Source of the DNA: Defluviitaleaceae bacterium
Lineage (GTDB): Bacteria; Bacillota; Clostridia; Lachnospirales; WQUN01
Reading direction: 5' to 3'
Assembly (NCBI GenBank): GCA_009779835.1
Contig: WRBD01000013.1
Coordinates: 1 to 62,970, forward strand
Length of the DNA stretch: 62,970 nucleotides
The position numbers and the translations under genes are program-made. Below are positions 1 to 8,593 of this stretch, piece by piece. The notes under the pieces are model-generated. The model was not told where the DNA came from and made no database searches. It saw only the letters and a list, made by a program, of their open reading frames with translations. Position 1 is the stretch's first letter. Every line of letters starts with the position of its first letter.

Positions 1-659
1 GTATTCATTGTGTGGCCTCCCTTTGTTTGCGGTAATCCCGTCTTGTTGGTTTTCTTAGTATTACCAACTTTTCGGTAAATCCACGGTCTTACAATGTGGA
101 GGTCACTTCATATTGTCTCGTTTATTTTCAGTTTTTTTGTTTTTCTAAGTAAAGCCGAGGTCACGTGCCCCCGGCGGGTGCCGCAGCTCGCATAAAAGGT
201 GCATGCGTGGGTAGCGAAGCCGAGCCGGTACCGGAGCCCGGTGCGCTACCCCCTTTATGTGGTGCGGCGGGTAAAACAATTGCAACATAATGCAGAGGTT
301 AAAGCGGAATCAGTGCGGTCCGTTTCAAGGCGCGAAGCCCCTTCCGGAGATGGCAAAACCCGTTCATGGCTTAAAAACGTCCGTTCGATTGTTGCGAATT
401 CAAGATATCACATTTCGTGTATCACGTCAATACTTTTTTCGGAATCCGAGAATTCATATCATCGCAGAACTATATTTACATCGCTTTCGGTTACTAAACT
501 AAAATACATATTGACATGAAAATGTTACCATGATAAAGTTTCGTTCATAGATATTAATAATACACTATTAGATATGTTGTTTTTCTGCGAAATTTCAAGG
601 CACTATATGGAAGCTGCCACTTTTGAATCTCAACGTTGTTTTGCTTGCAGAGGGTACTT
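1..659. other. gene-free left edge
   Basis: No convincing gene is seen here. An open frame at 199-519 has no ribosome binding site, no recognisable domain, and an atypical basic composition. The stretch from about 165 to 360 is GC-rich compared with its AT-rich flanks and contains nested inverted repeats, listed separately. The rest is AT-rich and probably holds the promoter of the following gene. It may be the remnant of a mobile element or a non-coding RNA gene, but nothing diagnostic was recognised. Confidence 0.5.
181..267. ncRNA. candidate structured RNA, unknown class
   Basis: Three helices nest around one axis. CCGCA (181-185) pairs with TGCGG (263-267). CATAAAAGG (191-199) pairs with a CC-TTTATG segment (252-259) with one bulge. 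GGGTAGCG (209-216) pairs perfectly with CGCTACCC (244-251). The apical part holds the palindrome CCGGTACCGG (225-234). The nesting and local GC enrichment suggest a folded RNA or an element end. It did not match the conserved cores I know for tmRNA, RNase P RNA, SRP RNA or group II intron domain V. Orientation is unknown. Confidence 0.25.
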
Positions 660-2573
660 ATGAAGAAAAAAATTCACTATTCAAAACGCTTTTTTATTCC
701 GGTACATATTATGGTAGCAGTGATTGTATCAATCATAGTAGCGCAGTTTGTATCTGCCCAAACGGAAGATGAAGCCGCAAATGAACTCCGGCAACGAATT
801 AATTATGCTTGGGAGCTTCTTGGTGAAACTCATGTTTCTGAATCAGGTGCAGATGTACCAATCATAGAATACTGGGCTACACAAGAAGCACATACGGAAC
901 TTGAAAATGCAATCGCCGCCGCACAATCAGTGCTTGATTTTTACGTTGATTATAAGAATGCGCCGATGATTTCGGCGAGAAACCGCCATAATGTAGCACT
1001 TAAAAGCGATGGTACAGTTTGGGCATGGGGGAATAACTCCGGCGGACAACTGGGTGATAATTCTACAACTCGGCGTACAACCGCAGTGCAAGTACGTACC
1101 GGGACGTCAACATTTCTAAATAATATAAATACAATTGCGGCGGGTAACCGCCATACCGTAGCCCTAAGAAACGATGGAGTTGTTCATGCATGGGGGCGGA
1201 ACGATGATGGGCAATTGGGTGATGGTACTACTACTCGACGTTTAATGGCAGTACAAATACAAAATTTTAACAATGTAGCCGCAGTTGCGGCGGGAAGTGA
1301 CCATACCTTAGCCCTCCAAAACAATGGCTCGGTTTGGGCTTGGGGCGATAATACATGGTTACAAATTGGCAGGAGAAATCTTGCTTCACATGCCGTATTT
1401 AGGCGTGAAACAAGTCCCATGCAAGTACAACACCTAAGTAATGTAACAGCCATTTCAGCGGGAAGTGAGCATTCGTTAGCACTTGGAAGCGATGGCGCAG
1501 TTATAGCGTGGGGACGCAATTATCATGGTCAGTTTGGTATAGGAACTGATAATCCCTTAAATTCTTTTATGCCCCGACTGGTTTTAGACCCGGACATTGA
1601 TGATATATTTTGGTTATTTTTACATCCCCAAAGGTTCAGAATATTTTCATTACCAAACATTTTACAATTTGGAAGCCATGCGCAAGGGTATAGCCAATTG
1701 CCGGCACAAACAATAACTATTATAAATTACAGTTCAACGAGTATTGTATTAAACCCTCTTCCGACGGTGGAACACTGGACTTTGGAAGCGGGTGAAAATT
1801 GGACAATGACTATGCTTCCCGGTGAAATGCGAACATTTACAATTCGCCCGAACAACGGGCTTGTTGTGCCGCCGAGCAACCCCCCGAATGAAATCCATAC
1901 TGCTAGAGATTTTAGACCAATAATTACTATAAGCGGAAGTAATGGCGTGTTTACAAGAATAAGCCCGGAATTTACAGTTACTGCATCGACAACAGGTATT
2001 CCCACAATCACAGTGCAACCGTCAAGCGTGACTGTATCAAGCGGACAAAACGCATCTTTCAGTGTTGTAGCATCTGGCAACCCTTCTCCCACATTCCAAT
2101 GGCAGGTTTCCACAAATGCGGGTGTATCATGGTCAAACATTTCGGGCGCAACAAGTTCGATGCTTACGATTCAAAATGCCGGAGTTGGTCACAACGGCAA
2201 TAGATACCGTATTGTTGTGACTAATTCTCACGGAACAGTTACCTCTAATGCGGCGATACTGACTGTGGGACAGCCCACCCCGATAAATATAATAGGAAGC
2301 ACGCAACTGGTGCGCGGTCAAAATGAATGGTCGAGAATTAATTTGCAAGGCAGCACAGGCAGAGAAATTCGAGTGAATTGGAGTAGCCTCAGTAACGCAG
2401 ATGGTTCTGTGAGTGTTTTCTGCAGTGTTCTCGGACGGATTAGAAATGAACGTATAGAAGTTAGAAGCCTCAACTTCCAAACTCTTCCGGGCAGAACGTA
2501 TGAAGTACAGTTTTTTATAAATAATTCTGCGTTTTTTGAAACATTTAACTACTATATTGTCTCAGTCGATTGA
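660..2573 (+). CDS. secreted RCC1-repeat and Ig-like domain protein
   Basis: A 637-residue exported protein of unknown target. The ATG at 660 is preferred over an upstream in-frame TTG (636) because an AGAGGG site precedes it and the product then begins with a clean signal peptide (basic start, long hydrophobic run, cleavage near VSA-QT). Next comes a helical module of about 55 residues containing YWAT, also found at the end of the protease at 4421. At least four RCC1 blade motifs follow, of the type HTVALRNDG..HAWG..GQLGDG. An Ig-like domain (about residues 447-537) has the typical FQWQ and YRIVVTN strands. The C-terminal beta-rich 100 residues are unassigned. RCC1 propellers in bacterial surface proteins are usually binding modules; binding is an inference here. 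Confidence 0.85.
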   Translation: MKKKIHYSKRFFIPVHIMVAVIVSIIVAQFVSAQTEDEAANELRQRINYAWELLGETHVSESGADVPIIEYWATQEAHTELENAIAAAQSVLDFYVDYKNAPMISARNRHNVALKSDGTVWAWGNNSGGQLGDNSTTRRTTAVQVRTGTSTFLNNINTIAAGNRHTVALRNDGVVHAWGRNDDGQLGDGTTTRRLMAVQIQNFNNVAAVAAGSDHTLALQNNGSVWAWGDNTWLQIGRRNLASHAVFRRETSPMQVQHLSNVTAISAGSEHSLALGSDGAVIAWGRNYHGQFGIGTDNPLNSFMPRLVLDPDIDDIFWLFLHPQRFRIFSLPNILQFGSHAQGYSQLPAQTITIINYSSTSIVLNPLPTVEHWTLEAGENWTMTMLPGEMRTFTIRPNNGLVVPPSNPPNEIHTARDFRPIITISGSNGVFTRISPEFTVTASTTGIPTITVQPSSVTVSSGQNASFSVVASGNPSPTFQWQVSTNAGVSWSNISGATSSMLTIQNAGVGHNGNRYRIVVTNSHGTVTSNAAILTVGQPTPINIIGSTQLVRGQNEWSRINLQGSTGREIRVNWSSLSNADGSVSVFCSVLGRIRNERIEVRSLNFQTLPGRTYEVQFFINNSAFFETFNYYIVSVD

Positions 2574-2676
2574 CAGAGTTTTTAGACGTAGCCTCCTCAT
2601 GCTTTGCATGGTATAAAGTTGCGGCAGGAAACAACCGATAGACATATAAGTATCAATATCAAGAGGAGATGGCAGT

Positions 2677-3417
2677 ATGCAGATTAACAATTCAACCGCC
2701 GGGCTTTTCCAACATTTTCAACAAATCAGAAACCAGCAAGGTTCAAATTTTAGAAACCTTTGTTTTTCGGAAGAATCAGAACGTATAAGAAGAGAATCAG
2801 CAAATAGAAATGCATATTATCGCTGTGTGACAGTGTTTGAGGACGAAAATATCCGCATAAATGTTTTTGACAGAAATAACCACGAAATGACCCCGGAAGA
2901 AATAGAAGCATGGGGACTTTTAGGAACTGTTGTAGTCATTTGTATGCGTACATGGCATACTGTGGTTTTTAGTGACGCAGATTTATCCGACAAGCTGTAC
3001 AATAAGTTTATGCAAATGGCTAATGCAGGTGAACTTAATTGTACCGCAGACGATTTTACAAATGCTATGAGCGAGTGGTTAAAGTTGTTACTTTCTAAAT
3101 GGCTTGACGAAATACTATTTGGCATATTTGACGAACAAAGCCAAACCTTGCCTGACGCGCAGATAACCGACACACCGATAGTTGATGAAGCAACCAACGA
3201 CTTAGTAAAAGAGCTTCTTGCCGAATTTTTAGAGAAAAATGGATTGGAAGTAACTTGCCGCGAATTTCTTGACAATTTTATAGACGCGGTGCAAAAAACC
3301 AATTACCATAGTAAACCAAATATCCCTATTTTGACCGAGGAAGAACTATTGAGAATTGAACCCAACGAACACCAACGAATCAAAAAAGGGCTGTTTTACG
3401 ACGTGTCCACAAAATAG
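2677..3417 (+). CDS. hypothetical cytoplasmic protein
   Basis: A 246-residue protein not recognised as a member of any family. The start is well supported by AGAGGAGA about nine bases upstream. There is no signal peptide or membrane helix, so it is probably cytoplasmic. It is rich in acidic residues and predicted helices, especially residues 100-220, and contains the tryptophan-rich stretch SEWLKLLLSKWLDEILFG. It is 103 bases downstream of the RCC1 protein and on the same strand; co-transcription is possible but not shown. A strong terminator-like hairpin follows at 3590. Confidence 0.75.
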   Translation: MQINNSTAGLFQHFQQIRNQQGSNFRNLCFSEESERIRRESANRNAYYRCVTVFEDENIRINVFDRNNHEMTPEEIEAWGLLGTVVVICMRTWHTVVFSDADLSDKLYNKFMQMANAGELNCTADDFTNAMSEWLKLLLSKWLDEILFGIFDEQSQTLPDAQITDTPIVDEATNDLVKELLAEFLEKNGLEVTCREFLDNFIDAVQKTNYHSKPNIPILTEEELLRIEPNEHQRIKKGLFYDVSTK

Positions 3418-3510
3418 GGCTATTTGCCTTTTACATATTTTAGACTATTGTGACATATGTATTGATATTTTTCTTACTTGTGTTATTATTTGTTTGCTAT
3501 CATCTTCTTG

Positions 3511-3544
3511 GGTTAATTTGAGTTGAGCTCAACTACAATTAACC
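3511..3544. repeat. 34-bp near-perfect palindrome
   Basis: GGTTAATT (3511-3518) and AATTAACC (3537-3544) flank the perfect 14-bp palindrome AGTTGAGCTCAACT (3521-3534), with two mismatched positions on each side between them. It lies between the hypothetical gene and spoIIR. There is no T-tract, so it is more like an operator or protein-binding site than a terminator. Its partner is unknown. Confidence 0.6.
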
Positions 3545-3589
3545 TGAAAAACCTCCATGAACACCCTCAATTGATGCAAAGAGGGAATC

Positions 3590-3626
3590 ATCCCCTGATA
3601 TTCTTTTTAATCGGGGGATACTTTTT
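3590..3626 (+). terminator. Rho-independent terminator
   Basis: ATCCCCTGAT (3590-3599) pairs with ATCGGGGGAT (3610-3619), giving ten base pairs including one G-U. The loop has ten bases and ACTTTTTT follows. It sits downstream of the hypothetical gene and upstream of spoIIR, so it probably ends the upstream transcript. Confidence 0.75.
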
Positions 3627-3671
3627 TGTTATATTCTATTGTAAGTATGTTTAAACCAACCAATTCACGGC

Positions 3672-3704
3672 AAGAATCCTAAAAAGAAAAAAGGGAGGAT
3701 TCTT
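3672..3704 (+). promoter_or_regulatory. hairpin covering the spoIIR ribosome binding site
   Basis: AAGAATCCT (3672-3680) pairs perfectly with AGGATTCTT (3696-3704). The 3' arm contains the GGAGGA ribosome binding site of the gene starting at 3707, and the loop is 15 bases. In the mRNA this nine-pair helix would hide the site, so translation of spoIIR may be limited by mRNA folding. Confidence 0.6.
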
Positions 3705-3706
3705 AA

Positions 3707-4345
3707 ATGATTAATTGGTTGAGAAATGAGAAACATATTTTACTTGCATCGCTTGCGATTGGCGTGTTTTTGTCTGTAGGTGTTGCCGCGTCTACGTATG
3801 TTTATTCTGCGGCGGTTCAGCGGGAGATTGCGGAAAATGTAATCCGGTTCCATGTAGTGGCGCACAGCGATTCACAGGAAGAACAGGATTTGAAAGAATA
3901 TGTACGAACGTCAATTTTGGAAGAATTCGCGGGAACGCTTTCAGAAAACATGGAGATTAATCAAACGCGCGTAGTTTTTCAAAAAATTCTGCCCGCTTTG
4001 CAAGAACATGCGGAAGCCGTAGTGCGCCGCGCCGGATTCGACCATAAAGTAACGGCGCAGCTTGCAACCGTGTTTTTCCCGACACAGTATTACGGAAATA
4101 TTGCTTTCCCGCCGGGCAACTACGAAGCGGTGCAAATTATTATTGGCGACGGCAATGGGCAAAACTGGTGGTGCCTGATGTTTCCGCCGCTGTGCTATGT
4201 AGACATGACCACAACTGACGCAGGACAACATCTGCTTTCCGAAGCCATATCCGAAGAAAGTTTCCGCTTGTTAATGCACCAAGAGAGCGATTCCCCCGAA
4301 GTAGTTGTACGTTTCCGTGTGGTTGAATGGTGGCAAAACCGATAA
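3707..4345 (+). CDS. spoIIR: stage II sporulation protein R
   Basis: A 212-residue secreted signalling protein. In sporulating Firmicutes SpoIIR is made in the forespore and, across the septum, triggers SpoIIGA to process pro-sigma-E in the mother cell. An N-terminal hydrophobic helix (about residues 12-35) is followed by the family motif VIRFHVVAHSDSQEEQDLK and later by FFPTQYYGN, PPGNYEAVQIIIGDGNGQNW and a WWCLMFPPLC block, all typical of SpoIIR. The start follows GGGAGGA at good spacing. It appears monocistronic, with no other sporulation gene in the window. A folded leader (3672-3704) covers its ribosome binding site. Confidence 0.93.
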   Translation: MINWLRNEKHILLASLAIGVFLSVGVAASTYVYSAAVQREIAENVIRFHVVAHSDSQEEQDLKEYVRTSILEEFAGTLSENMEINQTRVVFQKILPALQEHAEAVVRRAGFDHKVTAQLATVFFPTQYYGNIAFPPGNYEAVQIIIGDGNGQNWWCLMFPPLCYVDMTTTDAGQHLLSEAISEESFRLLMHQESDSPEVVVRFRVVEWWQNR

Positions 4346-4420
4346 GTGGTAACGCAAAACTAAAAATACTATGATATAATCGCCGAAAGAACGAGTTATT
4401 CTCGGAAGGGGTTATACGTA

Positions 4421-7400
4421 GTGCTAATGAAAAAAAGATTTTTTGTGATTATTGTATATGTGTTCCTGATTGCGCTTGTTCCGGTAACAGCAATCGCCGC
4501 CGATACGTTATCGGCGGAGGTACATAACGGGCTTATCGGCTTTGAGGGTGAATACACTCTTACGGATGATAGCAGCCCTGTCAGTGTAATTGTTTTATTC
4601 CAAAATAACCCGGCAGAAGTGCAAGTGTTTGAATCTCAAATTACTGTTGCCACCGCCGAAAAAATCGTAGAGGACGACCATGTTTTATTCAGGCGGGAAC
4701 TGGACGCGCTTTTTGGCGGAGTGCAAACCATGTCGCAAGGATATGAAATTCAATGGGAATATCGCCGCGCGCTCAATGGGGTAAGCCTGACACTGCCATC
4801 CGATATGGTGGCGGAGTTGGTTAATTTCAAAAGTGTCCGCGCCGTCTTTCCCAATGAAATAATAAAGGTTGAACCACCGCAAGAGGAGATATTTCCACAA
4901 AGCATGGACAGAAACCCTCGCGGCGTGGCAGCGGGACGGGCATCCATGCGCGCAGACGAAATGCACGCTTTGGGATACAGGGGAGAAGGCGTTCTTATAG
5001 CCGTGCTTGACACAGGCATTGACCTAACTCATCCGGCTTTCGAGGGCGCGTTTCCAAGTTTGGCGGAAATACAAGCACGTAATCCCGAAATAACCGCCAA
5101 AGATGCAATTGACGGAATATTTTACGGACGGAATTTTTATCCGGACGACGTTCCCACCAACGACCCAAACGAGACAATCGGCATAACCCGCCACGGAACG
5201 CATGTCGCGGGAATCATTGTAGGACGCGACACGGGCGAAGAAGTATCCATGCTTGGTGTTGCGCCTGCGGCTCAGGTAATATCCTACCGTGTTCTTGGGC
5301 CTGAAAGGGGAACAACCGATACCGTTTTGGCGGGCATAGAAAAAACCATGTACGACAGACCGGATGTTGTAAATATGTCTTTGGGTGCGCGTATAAACAG
5401 TCCGGTATGTGTTATTGCGTTGGCAGTAAATAATGTTATGCTGGCGCAGCCGAATATTACTTTTTCTCTTTCGGCGGGAAATGACAGGCGGTTTGGTTTT
5501 TACTCTCTCACCACGCCCGCGCCCTCTTCGATGGCAATTACCGTGGGAAGCGCGATTCTCAACCCAACGCGATTAAGCAGTTTTTCTTCTGTGGGCCCTG
5601 TTCGTATGAGTTATGAAATTAAACCGGATATTATAGCGCACGGTTCAAGTGTGTTTTCCGCGGTTCCTCATTGGTCTTCGTCAACGGGATACAGCTATCT
5701 GTCCGGCACATCTATGGCGGCTCCGCATATTGCGGGCGCGGCGGCTCTTTTAATAGATTACAGCGGGAAAAATAGCGGAACCGTGTGGGATTCCGAAGAA
5801 ATTAAAACACGTATAATGAACACCGCTATTCCTATGGAAGGATACAGTGTTTTTGAGGTTGGCGCGGGATACGTTGACGTTTTTGCCGCAGCCCATGCGG
5901 AAACCGTTGTATATGTTCACAATGAGCGGATTGCGACATCACCGGACGCTTTTGATGAACAGTATTTCTTTACAGCGGATACCGGTTCATTCAGTTTTGG
6001 CAGTCACGTTGTAAATTCCGATGGCTCGCCGGAAATAATTCATTTTACTCTTAACGCAACTATTGAAACTCTTAGTCCGGCTTCACTTCAATACACGCTC
6101 GCATACGAATTCACAAATAATCCAAACAACGTGGCAAGCTTAAGTCTCGAAAAAAATATATATGACGAGTTTAGCGCAACGCTTTCTATTCCTAATAACG
6201 CGCCTCCCGGTTTTTATGAAGGATTCATTTATGTAAAAAATAATGGCGAAACTGTGGCGGCTCTGCCGTTTGCGTTTGTTATTCTTGTTGAGGAACCGCC
6301 GATTATAGATATTAATAATATTCCTGATGGATATGTCGGATTTCCGTATCAGGTTTCTTTTAATGTAATCAGTTCAACACCTCTTACGCGTTATGAAATT
6401 GTGGAAGGCAAACTTCCTACGGGTTTGTTTTTTCATTATTGGGAAAGCTTGGATGGCTTTAAGCGGTTGAATATCGAAGGAACACCGTTAGAAACAGGGG
6501 AATTCAGATTTATTATAATGGTTGAAAATGCCGGCGGTTCTGAATGGCGGGAAATTACAATAGAAGTATATGACAACCCGCCAGACCCGCCTGTTATTAC
6601 AGTAACAGAGTTGCCAAATGGCAGTATCGGGGAGTTTTATTCGGCGTATATTAAAGTATATAGCGAGGCAGATTTGCAGCATTACAGTATGTGGAACTTG
6701 CCGCCCGGTTTAGAGCTTAGTCGGGTGGAATATGAAGATTATTTTCATTTCTTCATTGAAGGAACACCCACCCAAAACGGAATATTTTATTTTCATCTCA
6801 GTGTTAGCAACGATTTTGGTTACGGCTGGGAATTGTTTACCATAAGAATTGGCAGCGGCAACTTCACCCCCGAACCGCCTTTCATAAATGCGGGCGATTT
6901 CCCCGCCGGCTGGCAGGGCATTTGGTACAATAAATCTTTTTGGACAGACGGCACACCGCCGCTTAACCGCAGCATTACCGCAGGAAGTTTGCCCCCCGGA
7001 TTACGACTTAGCGGGCATAGAATATTCGGTTTCCCAACGGAAACCGGTACGTTTAATTTTACAATTACGGTATCGAATAATTGGGGAACGGATTCACAGG
7101 AATTCATTATCGAAATAACCGAACCTGCCGCGCCCTTTATCACTCAAACAACTTTAGAGAGCGGTGCGCAGGGTGATTATTATTGGCAAAAGATATCCGT
7201 AACGGGTACACTTAGTATCTTTTGCAGCATTACCGAAGGCAGTTTGCCGCCGGGGTTAGTAATGGATCGCTGGGGAGTTGTCATCGGTACACCAACTACC
7301 CAGGGTGAATTTACTTTCACTGTTAGGGCATACAACCCTTGGGGTTCCGATTCCGCGGAAATTACCCTAACGATTGGCCCGCCAAGACCGCCGGTAATTG

Positions 7401-8578
7401 TGACAGCCAACTTCTCCAATGGTGCAGTTGGGGATTCATACCACCGAACCATTTGGCTGTCGCAGGGTACGCCGCCTTTGACTTGGAGCATTACAGATGG
7501 CAAACTCCCGCCCGGCCTGGCCCTTGACGATGGGGTAATATCCGGCACGCCAACGGAACTTGGTCTGTTCATTTTCACCATTAAGGTTGAAAATATAGGC
7601 GGATATGACACCCAAGAATTCACAATTGAAATAGTAGTTCCTGCCGCACCCGTAATTACCACAACCGAGTTGCGAAACGGTAATATGTATGTAAGCTATT
7701 CGGATGAAATTGTTGCTGTCTCAAACGTTCCCGTTACTTGGAGCTTAATCGAAGGAATTCTTCCGCCCGGGATGTGGTGGGACACATGGAATTCAGATGC
7801 CAGAATATTGGGTACGCCGACAGCCCTCGGAGAATTCACATTTACTTTCCGTGTGGAAAATCCCGCCGGTTATGATACAGTTACGCTAACAATTAATATT
7901 TTTCCCGCCACAGATATAACATCCGCGTTCGAGTGTCCGAAATTTCTTGAGCGTGTGCGTATATTTTTACAAAAACACAATAACGAGCCTGTTTACGCCG
8001 AACAAATGACAAGATTCACAGAACTTAGTCTTTGCAATCGGAATATTACAAGCCTTGCGGGTATTGAATATTTTGTAAACTTAGAGCAGCTTTCGGCATC
8101 AGGCAATCTATTGACACATCTTGACTTGTCCCATAACACCAAACTATGGTGGGTTTACATCGAGAAAAATCGTTTGCAAACTCTTAATGTGCAAGGTGCC
8201 TCGGAGCTTATGATGCTTCTTGTGAACGACAATTGGTTGGCAGAGCTTGATATTTCCAGCAACCATAACTTGTCGTTGCTTGATGTCCGCAACAATTTTA
8301 TATCAGACGTTGACGCTGTTATTGGTTGGCGCGATTTGTTCAGCAGCTACGGCGGGTGCTGTTGCGAGGGCTATGATTTCATGTTCCTTCCGCAGCGTCC
8401 CGCGGCAAAGAGAGAACTTGCTTTGCTTATTCATTACGCGGAAACACTTGCCGCCAACACCGCCGTCTCAGCGGACGGAAAAAATGTGCTTGCCGGCAGT
8501 TACTGGGCAACTTCGCACGACCACCAAGTATTTCAAGCCGCGATACTTGACGCGTGGGATGCTTACAATAATGCATAG
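4421..8578 (+). CDS. subtilisin-like surface protease with Ig-like and LRR repeats
   Basis: A 1385-residue exported S8-family serine protease. The GTG at 4421 is chosen for its spacing from GGAAGGGG; an ATG six bases later is the alternative. After a signal peptide and prodomain (to about residue 160), the catalytic triad is visible: Asp197 in AVLDTGID, His258 in RHGTHVAG and Ser431 in LSGTSMAAPH. About six putative-Ig repeats follow (residues 625-1165), each with the signature SLPPGL..GTPT..G.F.FT. A leucine-rich segment (about 1180-1310) comes next. The last 55 residues form the same YWAT-containing helical module seen in the protein at 660. No SLH, sortase or LysM anchor was found. It probably cleaves extracellular proteins or peptides. 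Confidence 0.93.
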   Translation: MLMKKRFFVIIVYVFLIALVPVTAIAADTLSAEVHNGLIGFEGEYTLTDDSSPVSVIVLFQNNPAEVQVFESQITVATAEKIVEDDHVLFRRELDALFGGVQTMSQGYEIQWEYRRALNGVSLTLPSDMVAELVNFKSVRAVFPNEIIKVEPPQEEIFPQSMDRNPRGVAAGRASMRADEMHALGYRGEGVLIAVLDTGIDLTHPAFEGAFPSLAEIQARNPEITAKDAIDGIFYGRNFYPDDVPTNDPNETIGITRHGTHVAGIIVGRDTGEEVSMLGVAPAAQVISYRVLGPERGTTDTVLAGIEKTMYDRPDVVNMSLGARINSPVCVIALAVNNVMLAQPNITFSLSAGNDRRFGFYSLTTPAPSSMAITVGSAILNPTRLSSFSSVGPVRMSYEIKPDIIAHGSSVFSAVPHWSSSTGYSYLSGTSMAAPHIAGAAALLIDYSGKNSGTVWDSEEIKTRIMNTAIPMEGYSVFEVGAGYVDVFAAAHAETVVYVHNERIATSPDAFDEQYFFTADTGSFSFGSHVVNSDGSPEIIHFTLNATIETLSPASLQYTLAYEFTNNPNNVASLSLEKNIYDEFSATLSIPNNAPPGFYEGFIYVKNNGETVAALPFAFVILVEEPPIIDINNIPDGYVGFPYQVSFNVISSTPLTRYEIVEGKLPTGLFFHYWESLDGFKRLNIEGTPLETGEFRFIIMVENAGGSEWREITIEVYDNPPDPPVITVTELPNGSIGEFYSAYIKVYSEADLQHYSMWNLPPGLELSRVEYEDYFHFFIEGTPTQNGIFYFHLSVSNDFGYGWELFTIRIGSGNFTPEPPFINAGDFPAGWQGIWYNKSFWTDGTPPLNRSITAGSLPPGLRLSGHRIFGFPTETGTFNFTITVSNNWGTDSQEFIIEITEPAAPFITQTTLESGAQGDYYWQKISVTGTLSIFCSITEGSLPPGLVMDRWGVVIGTPTTQGEFTFTVRAYNPWGSDSAEITLTIGPPRPPVIVTANFSNGAVGDSYHRTIWLSQGTPPLTWSITDGKLPPGLALDDGVISGTPTELGLFIFTIKVENIGGYDTQEFTIEIVVPAAPVITTTELRNGNMYVSYSDEIVAVSNVPVTWSLIEGILPPGMWWDTWNSDARILGTPTALGEFTFTFRVENPAGYDTVTLTINIFPATDITSAFECPKFLERVRIFLQKHNNEPVYAEQMTRFTELSLCNRNITSLAGIEYFVNLEQLSASGNLLTHLDLSHNTKLWWVYIEKNRLQTLNVQGASELMMLLVNDNWLAELDISSNHNLSLLDVRNNFISDVDAVIGWRDLFSSYGGCCCEGYDFMFLPQRPAAKRELALLIHYAETLAANTAVSADGKNVLAGSYWATSHDHQVFQAAILDAWDAYNNA

Positions 8579-8593
8579 TAAAATGAAGCTTGA

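Noticed and set aside
199-519. 106-residue open frame in the left edge
   Set aside because: No ribosome binding site, no domain, and it runs through the strongest inverted repeats of the region; coding character is poor.
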